A stretch of 64,000 nt of DNA from Hyphomicrobium_A sp963726795 (GCA_963726795.1 CAVSDD010000003.1:186001-250000), one strand, 5' to 3'; positions 1 through 10,162 are shown, counted from the stretch's first letter. Numbers and translations: made by a program. The notes: a model not told the origin generated them from the sequence alone.

Positions 1-1
1 G

Positions 2-512
2 GGGCGCGTCGAGCAGGTCGGCACGCCGATGCAGCTCTACCGCGATCCCGACAACCTGTTCGTTGCGGGCTTCATCGGCTCGCCGCGCATGAACTTCTTT
101 GTAGCCGAGATCGAGACGGCAGGCCCGCGCCGCGCGGTCGTGCGCCTGGCCTCCGGCGATACCATCACCGTCGCCGTCGATGCGCAGGCTGCAAGGCACG
201 GACAGAAGGTGACGCTCGGCGTGCGTCCAGAGCACTTCGATTTACGCGCCAATCACAACGTTTTGCCGCTGACCGTGCGTTTCGTCGAGAGCTCTCGGCA
301 GCGTGACCATGGCCTACGGCGCGCTTGCCGGCACCGAGTCCGAGGTGACCGTGCAGATGCCCGGCGAGATGCGCGTCAACGCCGGGGAAACCATACGGCC
401 GGGAGTCGATCCGGCCGCTTGCTACCTGTTCGACGAAGCAGGCCGCGCTTTCCCGCGATTGAACGAGCCGGCGCAGGATGAGATTGCGCCGCCGCAGCTC
501 GCCGCCCGCTAG
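2..512 (+). CDS. Sugar ABC transporter ATP-binding protein, C-terminal part (partial, frameshifted)
   Basis: This is the end of the ATPase subunit of a MalK/UgpC-type sugar importer; the Walker motifs lie beyond the left edge. Visible are the end of the nucleotide-binding domain (GRVEQVGTP, then FVAGFIGSPRMNF) and the C-terminal TOBE/regulatory domain (GVRPEHF). The frame slips once near base 293: reading continues as LGSVTMAYGALAGTE in the next frame if one base is removed. It ends at TAG 510-512, which overlaps head-to-head with the stop of the GH1 gene (the bases ctag at 509-512 serve both). It probably energises the two permeases at 5.1-6.8 kb. The family is clear; the sugar specificity is inferred from neighbours. 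Confidence 0.85.
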
Positions 513-1871
513 CTCGTCTCGTCGCCGGCCAGGATCGCGCCGTTGCTCGCGACGACCTTTGCATAGAAGTGGGCGCTGTCCTTGGGCGTGCGCTTCAAGC
601 TTGCGAAATCGACGTGCACGATGCCGAAGCGCTTCGAATACCCAAGCGACCATTCGAGGTTGTCGAGCAGCGACCACACCATGTAGCCGCGCACGTCGAC
701 GCCCTGCTTGATCGCGTCGTGCACGGCTCGCAGATGCCCGCGCAGGTAATCGACGCGCAGGGGATCCTGCACGCGATTGTTGCTCGCGGTCGGGGGATCG
801 AAGAAGGCCGCGCCGTTCTCGGTGATGTAGAGCGGGATGTTGCCGTACCGGTTCTTGACCCAAGTCAGCGTTTCGGTGAGCCCCTCGGGGAATACCTCCC
901 ACGTCGTCTCGGTGTAGGTCGCCTGCTTCTGGCGCACCGCGCAGGCTTTCAGCGGCCAGTTGTGGGGATCAAAGCGCGTGACGCTGCGCGTGTAATAATT
1001 CACACCGAGAAAATCGAGCGGCTGCTTGATGAGCGCCATATCCTCGGCCGGCCAGTCGGGCCACGCCATCCCGAAGATCTCGGCCATCTCCTCGGGATAG
1101 CTGCCGAGGACGACGGGATCGAGATACTGGCGGTTCATGTAGGCGTCGCGCGCGCTTGGTTGCGGCGACGTCCTCGGCACTGTCGGAAGCCTGGTATTTC
1201 GGCTCGATATTCACGACCAGGCCGATCTGGTGCTTGCCCTCCGCGCGATAGGCCTGCACCGCGGCGCCGTGCGCGCGTAACAGATTATGCGAGGCGATCG
1301 GCGCCTCGAACAGATTGCGGTGACCGGGCGCCAGCGCGCCGTGCAGATAGCCGCCGTCGGTGACAACCCACGGCTCGTTGAGCGTCACCCACTTTTTCAC
1401 GCGGCCATCGAGCTTGCGGAACATGACCTGCGCATATTCGGCAAACCAGTTCGCGATGTCGGGGTTGAGCCAGCCGCCGCGATCATCGAGCGCTGCCGGC
1501 AGGTCCCAGTGATAGAGCGTGAGCAGCGGCTCGATGTTGTTCTCGAGCAGCTTGTCGACGAGGCGGTCGTAGAAATCCAGTCCTGCGGCGTTCACCTTGC
1601 CGGTGCCCGCGGGCAGGATGCGGCTCCACGAAACGCTGAAGCGGTACGCCTGCATTCCGAGCTGTCGCATCAGCGCAACATCTTCGGCCCAACGGCGATA
1701 GTGATCGCACGCGACGTCGCCAGTGTCGCCATCGCGCACCAGTCCGTGCGTGTGCACGAAGCGATGCCAGATGCTCGGGCCAGCGCCGTCAGCAATCGGC
1801 GAGCCTTCGATCTGATATGCAGCGGTTGCACTGCCCCACAGAAACCCATTCGGAAATGTTGCGGCGCACAT
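509..1871 (-). CDS. Family GH1 beta-glucosidase (frameshifted)
   Basis: Cytosolic beta-glucosidase expected to split imported beta-linked gluco-oligosaccharides to glucose. It starts MCAATFPNGFLWGSATAAYQ, the classic GH1 N-terminus (FLWG.ATA.YQIEG), carries the acid/base motif TLNEPW near residue 165 and the nucleophile motif YITENG near residue 350, and has normal family length (about 450). I chose ATG at 1871 because GAGGGAC lies just upstream and the longer reading from 2000 adds unrelated residues. There is no signal peptide. One extra base near 1148-1154 breaks the frame: the part ending AEDVAATKRA continues in another frame as DAYMNRQYLDPVV. It stands divergent to the GH144-like gene, with a palindrome between them. 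Confidence 0.9.
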
Positions 1872-2287
1872 CGTGTCCCTCAAACTTTGTTGCAGCGCCG
1901 TGGTCGCACGCGATTTCGTAGCGCGCAAGCCACGCTGCCTTACAACAATGATCGGTTTTAACTCTGGGCCGGGAAAGAGTGCCCGCAAAAGTTGTCGCAC
2001 TCAGCCAATGAGGTTATGCCGACATATGGGGGAATCAGACGGATGATCTCCAACGTGCAGTCGAGAGTGTGGGCACGATGCCCACAGCAGCGGCGCTGTT
2101 TCAGCACCGGCCTCGGCGCGCGGGTCGAGTACCCGCTTCTGTCATCTGAGTTCGCAGGCGAGTTGCGAGCCGCCGTTGCCGCGGCTCCCGCTGCAATCAA
2201 CCACACACCACTGGAGGCGTGAAGCCAAGCCGGCGAAGCATCGGAAATTCCGGATCGCGCGGCTGAGATAATCTGGGGAGACATATT
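1872..2287. other. Divergent intergenic region of the carbohydrate locus
   Basis: No gene is seen in these 416 bases between the divergent GH1 and GH144-like genes. They hold a perfect 8-bp-arm palindrome (2068-2086) and the ribosome binding site GGGGAG (2275-2280) placed 7 bases before the TTG start at 2288. Promoters for both directions should lie here, but I see no convincing -35/-10 pair. Confidence 0.6.
2068..2086. promoter_or_regulatory. Palindromic operator candidate
   Basis: The sequence TGTGGGCA-CGA-TGCCCACA is a perfect inverted repeat with 8-base arms and a 3-base centre. It lies between two divergent carbohydrate genes, as expected for an operator of a dimeric repressor such as a LacI- or GntR-family regulator. 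No regulator gene lies in the window, so the partner is unknown. A weak hairpin role in RNA is the alternative. Confidence 0.4.
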
Positions 2288-3775
2288 TTGGCGCCACGTA
2301 TAACAAACCAAGGAGGGCGTGGGTTCCCATCAGATCGCAGCGGCACGAGCCGGCGAGCGGTTTTGGCAGGGGGCCTGGGCTTACTGGCGACTGGTAGCGT
2401 CCCCTTTCTGGCTTCAACGACATTTGCGGCCCCAGAGCAGCCCATGCTCGATCGCTTCATCGCGGACGTCCAGAAGCGCACGTTTCGCTACTTCTGGAAG
2501 ACGACCAATACCAAGAACGGGATGGTGCGCGATCGCTATCCCTCGCCATCCTGCGCCAGCATCGCGGCCATCGGGTTCGCGCTGACCGCCTACACCGTCG
2601 GCGTGGAGCGCGGCTACATCACGCGGCGAGCGGCAACGGAGCGCGTGTTGACCACGCTGCGGTTCCTGCATGACGCACCGCAAGGCCCCGAGCCGCGCGG
2701 CAACGTCGGCCACAAGGGCTTCTTCTATCATTTCCTCGACATGAAGACGGGCCTGCGCGCGGGCGACTCCGAGCTGTCGACGGTCGACACGGCGTTGTTT
2801 CTCGCCGGCGCGCTCTTCTGCCAGTCCTACTTCGATCGCGACGCCGCCGACGAGGCGGAAATCCGCAAGCTCGCCGAGGCGATCTATCGCCGCGTCGATT
2901 GGCAATGGGCGCAGGTGCGTGCACCCGCGATCAGTCACGGCTGGTCGCCCGAGTGCGGTTTCCTGATGTACGACTGGCGCGGTTACAACGAGGCGATGAT
3001 CGTCTACCTGCTGGCGCTCGGCTCGCCCACGTATCCCGTCGAGACCAGCGCGTGGACGGAATGGACCAGCACCTACGACATGTGCTGGCAGACGGATTTC
3101 GGCCAGCCGCACTTGGGCTTCCCGCCGCTGTTCGGGCACCAGTACTGCCAGACGTGGATCGATTTCCGCGGCCTGCAGGACAGCTACATGACCCGGCGCG
3201 GGATCGATTATTCCGAGAACAACCGTCGCGCGGTCTATGCGCAGCGCGAATACGCCATCGCCAATCCGCATGGCTGGAAGGATTACAGCGGAGATGTGTG
3301 GGGCGTCACCGCCTCCGACGGCCCGGCCGACGTGGTATGCGACTATAACGGCAAGCCGCGCGCCTTCCGCGCCTATTCGGGCCGCGGCGCGGGCGCAGGG
3401 CCGGACGGTTACGACGACGGCACGTTGGCGCCGACCGCGGTGCTCAGCAGCATCGCTTTTGCGCCCGAGATCGTGCTGCCCACGATCCAGGAGCTCGTCA
3501 AGCGTTACGGCAAGTACATTTACTCTGACTACGGTTTCCTGGATGCATTCAATCCCAGTTTCACCTTTGATGTTCCCCTCTCGCACGGGCGCTGCATCCC
3601 GGGCTTCGGTTGGGTCGCGAGCGATTATCTCGGCATCAACCAGGGTCCGATCATCGCCATGATCGAGAACGGGCGCTCGGAGCTCATCTGGCGCGTTATG
3701 CGCAAGAACGTGCACTTGCGCCGCGGTCTGGAACGCGCTGGTTTCAAAGGTGGCTGGCTCACCACCGAAATCTGA
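2288..3775 (+). CDS. GH144-like endo-beta-1,2-glucanase (glucoamylase-like domain), Tat-exported
   Basis: A 495-residue exported hydrolase. The N-terminus has a twin-arginine signal (TSRRAVLAGGLGLLATG, residues about 20-36) ending near FAAPE. The mature part matches the glucoamylase-like Pfam domain (PF10091) shared by GH144 endo-beta-1,2-glucanases: RTFRYFW...NGMVRDR near the start, GWSPECGFLMYDWRGYNEAM in the middle, GLQDSYM, DVWGVTASDGP, and DAFNPSF..GWVASDYLGINQGP near the end. Members cut beta-1,2-glucan to sophoro-oligosaccharides. TTG at 2288 is chosen because GGGGAG precedes it and the frame is closed by TGA at 2264. It leads the transporter genes, so periplasmic cleavage before uptake is likely. 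The exact linkage is inferred from the family and not proven; other beta-glucan activities are possible. Confidence 0.75.
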   Translation: MAPRITNQGGRGFPSDRSGTSRRAVLAGGLGLLATGSVPFLASTTFAAPEQPMLDRFIADVQKRTFRYFWKTTNTKNGMVRDRYPSPSCASIAAIGFALTAYTVGVERGYITRRAATERVLTTLRFLHDAPQGPEPRGNVGHKGFFYHFLDMKTGLRAGDSELSTVDTALFLAGALFCQSYFDRDAADEAEIRKLAEAIYRRVDWQWAQVRAPAISHGWSPECGFLMYDWRGYNEAMIVYLLALGSPTYPVETSAWTEWTSTYDMCWQTDFGQPHLGFPPLFGHQYCQTWIDFRGLQDSYMTRRGIDYSENNRRAVYAQREYAIANPHGWKDYSGDVWGVTASDGPADVVCDYNGKPRAFRAYSGRGAGAGPDGYDDGTLAPTAVLSSIAFAPEIVLPTIQELVKRYGKYIYSDYGFLDAFNPSFTFDVPLSHGRCIPGFGWVASDYLGINQGPIIAMIENGRSELIWRVMRKNVHLRRGLERAGFKGGWLTTEI

Positions 3776-3814
3776 CGAGGCGTAGCCTTTCGCCCTTCGT
3801 CCGCGCGCCGTCGT

Positions 3815-5129
3815 GTGAGCGAGTCGGTCGACGTCGAGCAAAGGTCAGTGGCTTTGTCGCAGCGGTCAGCGTTTCTCATCGTGTTGCTCTGCGTGGCGTC
3901 GTGCCTCGGCGGGTGCCGCGAGAGCGCGAGCCGCGACACCGTCGTGCGCTTCTGGGCGATGGGCCGCGAGGGCGAGGTCGTTCGCGAGCTGGTGCCGGAT
4001 TTCGAGCGCCAGCATCCGGGCATCCGCGTCGAGGTGCAGCAGCTTCCCTGGACCGCCGCGCATCAGAAACTTTTGACCGCATTCGCCGGCGACGCGCTGC
4101 CCGATGTGGCACAGCTCGGAAACACTTGGCTGCCGGAGTTCGTGGCGCTGCATGCGATCGACCCGGTGCCGCCGGCGCTGGTAGATGCCGGCGATTTCTT
4201 CCCCGGCATCTGGGAAACGAATGTCATCAGCGAGACGGCCTACGGCGTGCCCTGGTACGTCGATACGCGGCTCTTGTTCTATCGCAGCGACCTATTGGCG
4301 GAGGCGGGCTTTCCGGCGCCGCCCGGCGACCTGGGGCGCATGGGTGGAGATGCTTGCGGCGATCAAGACGCGCGTTGGCCCGACGCGCTTTGGCGTTCTG
4401 CTGCCTCTCAACGAGTACCAGCCGCTGCTGGCTTTCGCGGTCGAGCAGGACGCCCCGCTGCTGCGCGACGATGACTCGCGCGGCAATTTCCGCAGCGAAG
4501 CGTTCAAGCGCGCGTTGAAATTCTACCGCGACATGTTTGATCTGGGCTTTGCGCCCGCCACAGCCGCCAATCAGATCGCCAACGTGTGGGACGAGTTCGC
4601 GCGCGGCTATTTCACCTTCTACATTTCAGGTCCGTGGAACATCGGCGAGTTCGCGCGGCGATTGCCCGAGCGCATGCAATCCGCCTGGATGACGGCGCAG
4701 ATGCCCGGTCCAACCGGCCCCGGCGGACCTGGCGCGTCGATCGCCGGCGGATCGAGCCTCGTTGTTTTCAGCGCGTCCCCGCACAAGGAGGCTGCGTGGC
4801 AGCTCGTGCAATATCTGTCGCGGCGCGAGGTCGAGCTGCGCTTCCACACACTCACGGGCGACCTTCCGCCGCGGCGCTCAGCCTGGAACGATGCAACCCT
4901 CGCCGCCGATGTCCACGCACGCGCCTTCCGCGAGCAGCTCGAGCGCGTCAAGCCCGCGCCCAAGGTTCCTGAATGGGAGCGCATTGCCACCGAAATGCAG
5001 ACCGTGGCCGAGCAGATGGTGCAGGACAAGTCCATCACGATCGATCAGGCGGCAGCCGAGATCGATAAGCGCGCCGATCGCATATTGGAAAAACGCCGCT
5101 GGATGCTCGCGCGCAAGGAGCGGCCGTGA
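3815..5129 (+). CDS. Sugar ABC transporter substrate-binding lipoprotein (frameshifted)
   Basis: Extracellular-solute-binding protein of the MalE/UgpB family (about 437 residues when joined). The N-terminus has a lipoprotein signal with lipobox LGGC, then the typical TVVRFWAMGREGEVV..FERQHPGI..VEVQQLPW start and YGVPWYVDTRLLFYRSDLL. It is one gene in two frames: one extra base near 4322-4324 splits it, and reading resumes as TWGAWVEMLAAIK. Later signatures are YFTFYISGPWNIGEF, GGSSLVVFSASPHKEAAWQ and LTGDLPPRRSAW. GTG 3815 is the longest start; GTG 3848 is an alternative that still leaves the lipobox intact. It overlaps the first permease by 4 bases. It probably captures the products of the GH144-like enzyme. 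Confidence 0.88.
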
Positions 5130-6002
5130 AGCTCAACTGGACGGCAATCGCGTTCGTGGGGCCGGCGCTCGCCGTGATCGGCGTGTTCTTCTTCGTGCCG
5201 GTGCTCGCCGGATTGGCGCTGAGCTTCACCGACTTCGATATCTACGCGCTCGCCGATCTTTCCAATCTGCGCTTCATCGGGCTTTCGAACTACCTCGAGC
5301 TGCTGCAGACGCCGCTGTTCTGGCGCGCGCTCGGCAATACGCTGTATTTCGTCGGCGTCGGCGTGCCGCTGTCGATCGCGGCCTCGCTCGGAGCGGCGCT
5401 GCTGCTCAACTCCAAGCTCGCGAAGTTCAAGCCGTTCTTTCGGGTCGCGTTGTTTGCTCCCGTGGTCACGACGCTCGTCGCCGTTGCCATCGTGTGGCGC
5501 TACCTGCTGCATACCCGCAACGGCCTGCTGAACTACACGCTTGCTGCGGTCGGGCTCGGCCCCATCGACTGGCTCGGCGATCCGCACTGGGCGATGCCGG
5601 CGATCATCCTCTTCGCGGTGTGGAAGAACTTCGGCTACAACATGATCATCTTCCTCGCCGGGCTGCAGAGCATCCCCAAGGACCATTACGAGGCCGCGCG
5701 CATTGACGGCGCCATCGGCGTGGCAGCAGCTGCGCCACGTCACGCTGCCGGCGCTCGCGCCCGTGATCCTGCTCGTCAGCGTGCTCACGATGGCCGGATA
5801 CTTCCAGCTGTTCGCTGAGCCCTACGTGATGACGCAGGGCGGCCCGCTGCAGAGCACTGTGAGCGTCCTCTATTTCATGTACGAGGAAGGCTTCAAGTGG
5901 TGGAACCTGGGCTTTGCTTCGGCGATTGCCTTTATTCTTTTCGTATTGATGTTCGCCGTGACGCTGTTGCAGCTCTACGTGGCGCGGCTCAGGGAAACCT
6001 AG
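5126..6002 (+). CDS. Sugar ABC transporter permease 1, MalF/UgpA type (frameshifted)
   Basis: Inner-membrane permease with about six membrane segments, starting MKLNWTAIAFVGPALAVIGV and showing FRVALFAPVVTTLVAVAIVW. The EAA cytoplasmic loop that contacts the ATPase begins EAARIDGA and continues WQQLRHVTLPALAPV, but one extra base near 5713 separates these two halves into different frames. The end LQLYVARLRET stops one base before the next gene. Start and stop overlaps show one operon with the binding protein and second permease. Confidence 0.88.
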
Positions 6003-6825
6003 ATGAAGCTGAACCCCGCCGCGATTGCAATCAACGGCGCGCTGATCGGCCTTGCGGCGCTGGCGCTGTTCCCGCTGCTGTGGATGCTGTCGGTGTCGTT
6101 CATGGCGCCGGGCGAGGCCAGCACGTTCCCGCCGCCGCTCGTCCCGCACGCGCCGACGCTTGCCAACTATCGCGAGCTGTTCGCACGCGAGGGCATGGGG
6201 CGCTATTTTGCCAATAGTTTGGCGCTCGCGACGTTTGCAACGCTGCTGTCGCTGACGTTGAACGTGATGGCGGGCTATGCGTTCGCAAAACTTCGATTTC
6301 GTGGCCGCGAGCAGATTTTCCGCACGCTGCTGGGCTCGATCGTCATCCCGGCGCAGGTGGCGATGCTGCCGCTGTTCCTGCTGTTAAAGAGCATGGGACT
6401 GGTGAACACCTATGCCGGCGTGCTGGTACCGGTGCTGGCAACCATTTTCGGCATCGCGCTTATTCGCCAATATGCGCTGTCGATCCCCGATGAGATGCTC
6501 GAAGCCGCCCGCGTCGATGGCGCAGGAGAGTTCCGCATCTTCGTCACGCATCGTCGTGCCGATGCTGCGGCCAATTTTAGCCACGCTCGCGACCTTCACG
6601 TTCCTCGGCACCTGGAACGATTTCATGTGGCCGCTGATCGTGCTGTCGGATGAAAGCCTCTATACGCTGCCCGTAGCGCTGGCCTCTTTGTCGCGCGAGC
6701 ACGTGCAGGATAACGAGCTCATGATGGCCGGCTCGGTGATCACGGTGCTGCCGGTGCTGGCGCTCTTTCTCGTCTTGCAGCGCCAGTATCTCGACGGGCT
6801 GCTGGCCGGGAGCGTCAAGGGATGA
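6003..6825 (+). CDS. Sugar ABC transporter permease 2, MalG/UgpE type (frameshifted)
   Basis: Second inner-membrane permease. Signatures are FPLLWMLSVSFMAPGE, NSLALATFATLLSLTLNVMAGYAFAKLRF and the EAA loop EAARVDGAGEFRIF..VVPMLRPILATLATFTFLGTWNDF. One extra base near 6549 interrupts the EAA loop; afterwards the normal ending WPLIVLSDESLYTLPVAL and QRQYLDGLLAGSVKG is read. The ATG abuts the stop of permease 1, and its stop overlaps the start of the large downstream gene (ATGA), so the glycosidase-like gene belongs to the same operon. Confidence 0.88.
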
Positions 6826-9800
6826 CCATCCGATCCCGCCCGCGCGCGAGCCTTATGCTGGCGCTTGCGCTTGGCGCGGGGATCGCTGGCTGGAGTTGCG
6901 CAATGTCGGCCGAGATCCCGGGAAAAGCGCGGCTGCTCGATAGCTTCGAAACGCTCGAGCCGTGGAAGGCCGCCGCATCCGACGGCGTGACAGCGTCGGC
7001 GAGCAACGTCGACGGCGTGCATGGCCGCGCGCTGAAGCTCGACTTCGATTTCAAGAAGACCGCCGGCTACGCCTACGTGCGGCGTGAGTTGCCGCTCGAC
7101 CTGCCCGAGAATTTCGAGCTGACGTTCAACCTGCGCGCCAGCGCGCCCGTGAACAACCTAGAGGTCAAGCTGACGGATGCCAGCGGCGATAACGTCTGGT
7201 GGTTTGACCGGCGCGATTTCGAGTTTCCCCGCGACTGGCAGCGCATCCGCATCAAGAAGCGCCAGATCTCGTTCGCCTGGGGGCCGATCAAGGACAAGTC
7301 GCTGCGCCATACCGACAAGATCGAGTTCGTGGTCAGCGCCGGGCGCGGCGGCGGCAACGGCTCCATCGAGATCGACGACTTGCAGCTACGTGAGCTTCCC
7401 CCCACGCCCGCGGTCTTCCCCAAACTTTCGGCGACGGCAAGCTCGTCACTCGGCGGCAGCGAGCCTGGCCTTGCCGTCGATGGCGATTTGCGCACCGCCT
7501 GGCGCTCCGATCCCATGGGCGGGGCCGAGCAGCGCCTCGCCTTCGATCTCGGCATGCAGCGCGAGTTCGGCGGGCTCGAGCTGACCTGGGCCGACGGCGC
7601 GCGGGCGCGGCGCTACGACGTATTGGCGTCCGACGATGGCGTCGACTGGCAGCTATTGCGGCGCGTGACAGACGGCGCGGGAGCGAAGGATTCGCTGCTG
7701 CTTCCGGAGCAAGAAGCCCGATACATCAGGCTGGATCTGCACGAGGGCCCGGGAGCGGGGACTGGCGCCGGCTACGCGCTGGCCGAGCTTGCCATCAAGG
7801 ATTTGGACTTCGGCAGCTCGCCCAATGCGTTCTTCCAGGCGCTGGCGAAGGAATCTCCGCGCGGGCTCTATCCTCGCGGCTTCTTCGGCGAGCAGCCCTA
7901 TTGGACACTGGTCGGAGTCGATGGCGGCGCGGAAAGCGCCCTCATGTCCGAGGATGGCGCCTTGGAGATCGGCCGCGGCGGCTTCACAATCGAGCCCTTC
8001 ATCGTCGCGGGCCCGCGTCTCTTCACCTGGGCCGACGTAACCACGACGCAATCGCTGGCAAGTGATTATCTCCCGGTCCCGAGCGTCACTTGGCGCACGC
8101 CGCAATGGAGCCTGCGCACGACCTCGTTTGCACGCACCACCAGCGAAGCGCCCGAGCTCGTCGCGCGCTATAAGGTGGAGAACCTCACCGACCAGCCGCA
8201 ATCCTTGCAGCTCGTGCTGGCGACGCGACCCTTCCAGGTGAACCCGCCGACGCAATTTTTAAATCTCACCGGCGGCGTCAGTGCGATCAAATCGCTCGCA
8301 TGGGACGGCAACAAGCTGTCGGTCAACGGCGAGGCGCGCATTGTCCCGCTGGCAACCCCCGATCGCTTTGCCGCAACCGCCTTCGAAGCGGGCAGCCTGC
8401 CGCAGAAGCTGCTCGAGCCGGGCGTCCTGGCGGGTGCACCGGTCACGGACGCGTCCGGCTTTGCCTCGGGCGCGTTCGTCTACCAGCTCGAGCTTGCGCC
8501 GCACGAGAGCCGCACGGTTGGCATCGTCGCCTCGCTGCAGGGCGAGACGGCAAAGCCGGATCTCGCCGGAACAACGCCGCAAGCGTGGCTCGACGCACAG
8601 CAACGCGAGGTCGAGGCAGGATGGCGCGACAGGCTCGATCGGGTCGAGTTCGAGGTTCCCCCCGACGGCCAGCACACGATCGACACGCTCAAGTCCTCGC
8701 TCGCGCATATTCTCATGTCGCGCGAGGGGCCGGTGCTGCGTCCGGGCACACGCTCTTACGCTCGCTCGTGGATCCGCGACGGGGCGATGATTGCCGAGGG
8801 TCTCGTGCGGCTCGGGCATGCAAACATAGCCGCAGACTATCTGCGCTGGTTCGCCCCGCATCAGTTCGCCAACGGCAAGGTGCCCTGCTGCGTCGACGAC
8901 CGCGGCGCCGATCCGGTGCCGGAGAACGACAGCAACGGCGAGTTCATATTCCTCGCCGCCGAAGTGTTCCGATACACGAACGACCGCGCGCTGCTCGAAT
9001 GGAGCTGGCCCTACGTCAAAGCCGCCGTTGCCTACATGGATAGCCTGCGCGCGTCCGAGCGCACGGACGCCAACCTCAGCCCGGATCGGCGCATGCTATA
9101 TGGCCTGCTGCCGCCCTCGATCAGCCACGAAGGCTATTCGGCGAAACCGGCCTATTCCTACTGGGACGTATTCTGGGGGCTGCTCGGCTACAAGAATGCC
9201 GCCGCGATCGCAAATGCGCTCGGCAAGGAGGACGACGCGCGCGCGTTCGCGCTCGCGCATGAGCAGTTCAGAGGCGACGTGCGCGCTTCGCTCAGCTCCG
9301 CCGCACAGGTGCATGGCATCGCCTACGTACCCGGCGCCGCCGATCTCGGCGACTTCGATGCCACCTCGACAACGATTGCGCTGGCGCCGGCGGGCGAGGG
9401 AGAGAGCGTCCCCGACGATCTCCTGCGCGAGACCTTCGAGCGCTACTGGAAGAACTTCATCGAGCGCCGCGACGGTCCGCAAACCTGGACCACCTACACG
9501 CCATACGAGCTGCGCGTGGTCGGCACCTTCGTACGGCTTGGATGGCGTCAGCGCGCGCACGAGCTGCTCGACTATTTCTTCAAGGATCAGCGGCCGCAGG
9601 GCTGGAACCAGTGGGCCGAGGTCGTGGGCCGCGACGCGCGCCAGCCGCGTTTCGTCGGCGACATGCCGCACGCGTGGATCTCGTCCGACTACATCCGCTC
9701 GGTGCTCGACATGTTCGTCTACGAGCGCCAGCGCGACAAGGCGCTGGTGCTGGCGGCGGGCGTCGAGGATGCCTGGTTCGACGGGCCGGGCTTTGCCGCG

Positions 9801-10058
9801 CGGAATCTGCGCACGCCCTACGGCACGCTAAACCTGTCGATCAAGCGGCAGGGCGATGACGTTGTGCTCGACATCGACGGAGACGCGCGCCCGCCCGGCG
9901 GTTTTTATTTCCCCTCTCCCTGGGCGACGCCGCCCGATGCGCAGCGCGTGGGCGGCGAGAAACTTGCTTGGCAGAACGGCGAGCTGCACATTTCCGAACT
10001 GCCGGCGCACATCCGGATCGGCGTGAATTCGAGCGAAAAACCGCGCGCCGAACGCTGA
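6822..10058 (+). CDS. Large exported six-hairpin glycosidase-like protein with discoidin domain
   Basis: A 1078-residue protein with an N-terminal signal peptide (about residues 1-30, ending near CAMSAE). Residues about 35-190 look like a beta-sandwich sugar-binding domain (LLDSFETLEPWKA, GNGSIEIDDLQL). Residues about 198-326 read as an F5/8 type C (discoidin, CBM32-like) domain: SLGGSEPGLAVDGDLRTAWR, RRYDVLASDDGVDWQLL, ARYIRLDLHE. A further beta-rich part follows, then from about 600 to 990 an (alpha/alpha)6 toroid with W650-I-R-D653, HEGYSAKPAYSYWDVFWGLLG, FDATSTTIALAP and ISSDYIRSVLDMFVYE. This resembles clan-type six-hairpin glycosidases, but I cannot place it in a named GH family. The 4-base overlap with permease 2 ties it to the same substrate. 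It may be an exo-acting or debranching enzyme on the same beta-glucan. Confidence 0.7.
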   Translation: MTIRSRPRASLMLALALGAGIAGWSCAMSAEIPGKARLLDSFETLEPWKAAASDGVTASASNVDGVHGRALKLDFDFKKTAGYAYVRRELPLDLPENFELTFNLRASAPVNNLEVKLTDASGDNVWWFDRRDFEFPRDWQRIRIKKRQISFAWGPIKDKSLRHTDKIEFVVSAGRGGGNGSIEIDDLQLRELPPTPAVFPKLSATASSSLGGSEPGLAVDGDLRTAWRSDPMGGAEQRLAFDLGMQREFGGLELTWADGARARRYDVLASDDGVDWQLLRRVTDGAGAKDSLLLPEQEARYIRLDLHEGPGAGTGAGYALAELAIKDLDFGSSPNAFFQALAKESPRGLYPRGFFGEQPYWTLVGVDGGAESALMSEDGALEIGRGGFTIEPFIVAGPRLFTWADVTTTQSLASDYLPVPSVTWRTPQWSLRTTSFARTTSEAPELVARYKVENLTDQPQSLQLVLATRPFQVNPPTQFLNLTGGVSAIKSLAWDGNKLSVNGEARIVPLATPDRFAATAFEAGSLPQKLLEPGVLAGAPVTDASGFASGAFVYQLELAPHESRTVGIVASLQGETAKPDLAGTTPQAWLDAQQREVEAGWRDRLDRVEFEVPPDGQHTIDTLKSSLAHILMSREGPVLRPGTRSYARSWIRDGAMIAEGLVRLGHANIAADYLRWFAPHQFANGKVPCCVDDRGADPVPENDSNGEFIFLAAEVFRYTNDRALLEWSWPYVKAAVAYMDSLRASERTDANLSPDRRMLYGLLPPSISHEGYSAKPAYSYWDVFWGLLGYKNAAAIANALGKEDDARAFALAHEQFRGDVRASLSSAAQVHGIAYVPGAADLGDFDATSTTIALAPAGEGESVPDDLLRETFERYWKNFIERRDGPQTWTTYTPYELRVVGTFVRLGWRQRAHELLDYFFKDQRPQGWNQWAEVVGRDARQPRFVGDMPHAWISSDYIRSVLDMFVYERQRDKALVLAAGVEDAWFDGPGFAARNLRTPYGTLNLSIKRQGDDVVLDIDGDARPPGGFYFPSPWATPPDAQRVGGEKLAWQNGELHISELPAHIRIGVNSSEKPRAER

Positions 10059-10162
10059 ATCCCCACCGACGATCATGCTTCCGCAAGCATAGCTTCAGGT
10101 TGCCGAGGCCATCCGGGCGAACCCCGCTTGACGCCAGCGAGCGCGCGCCCGATCCGTGAGGC

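Noticed and set aside
2..6825. The sugar transporter locus as a set of decayed pseudogenes, since all transporter subunits and the GH1 gene are frameshifted.
   Set aside because: The same one-slip pattern hits essential genes elsewhere in the window and there are no in-frame stops, deletions or motif losses. Sequencing or assembly error fits better.
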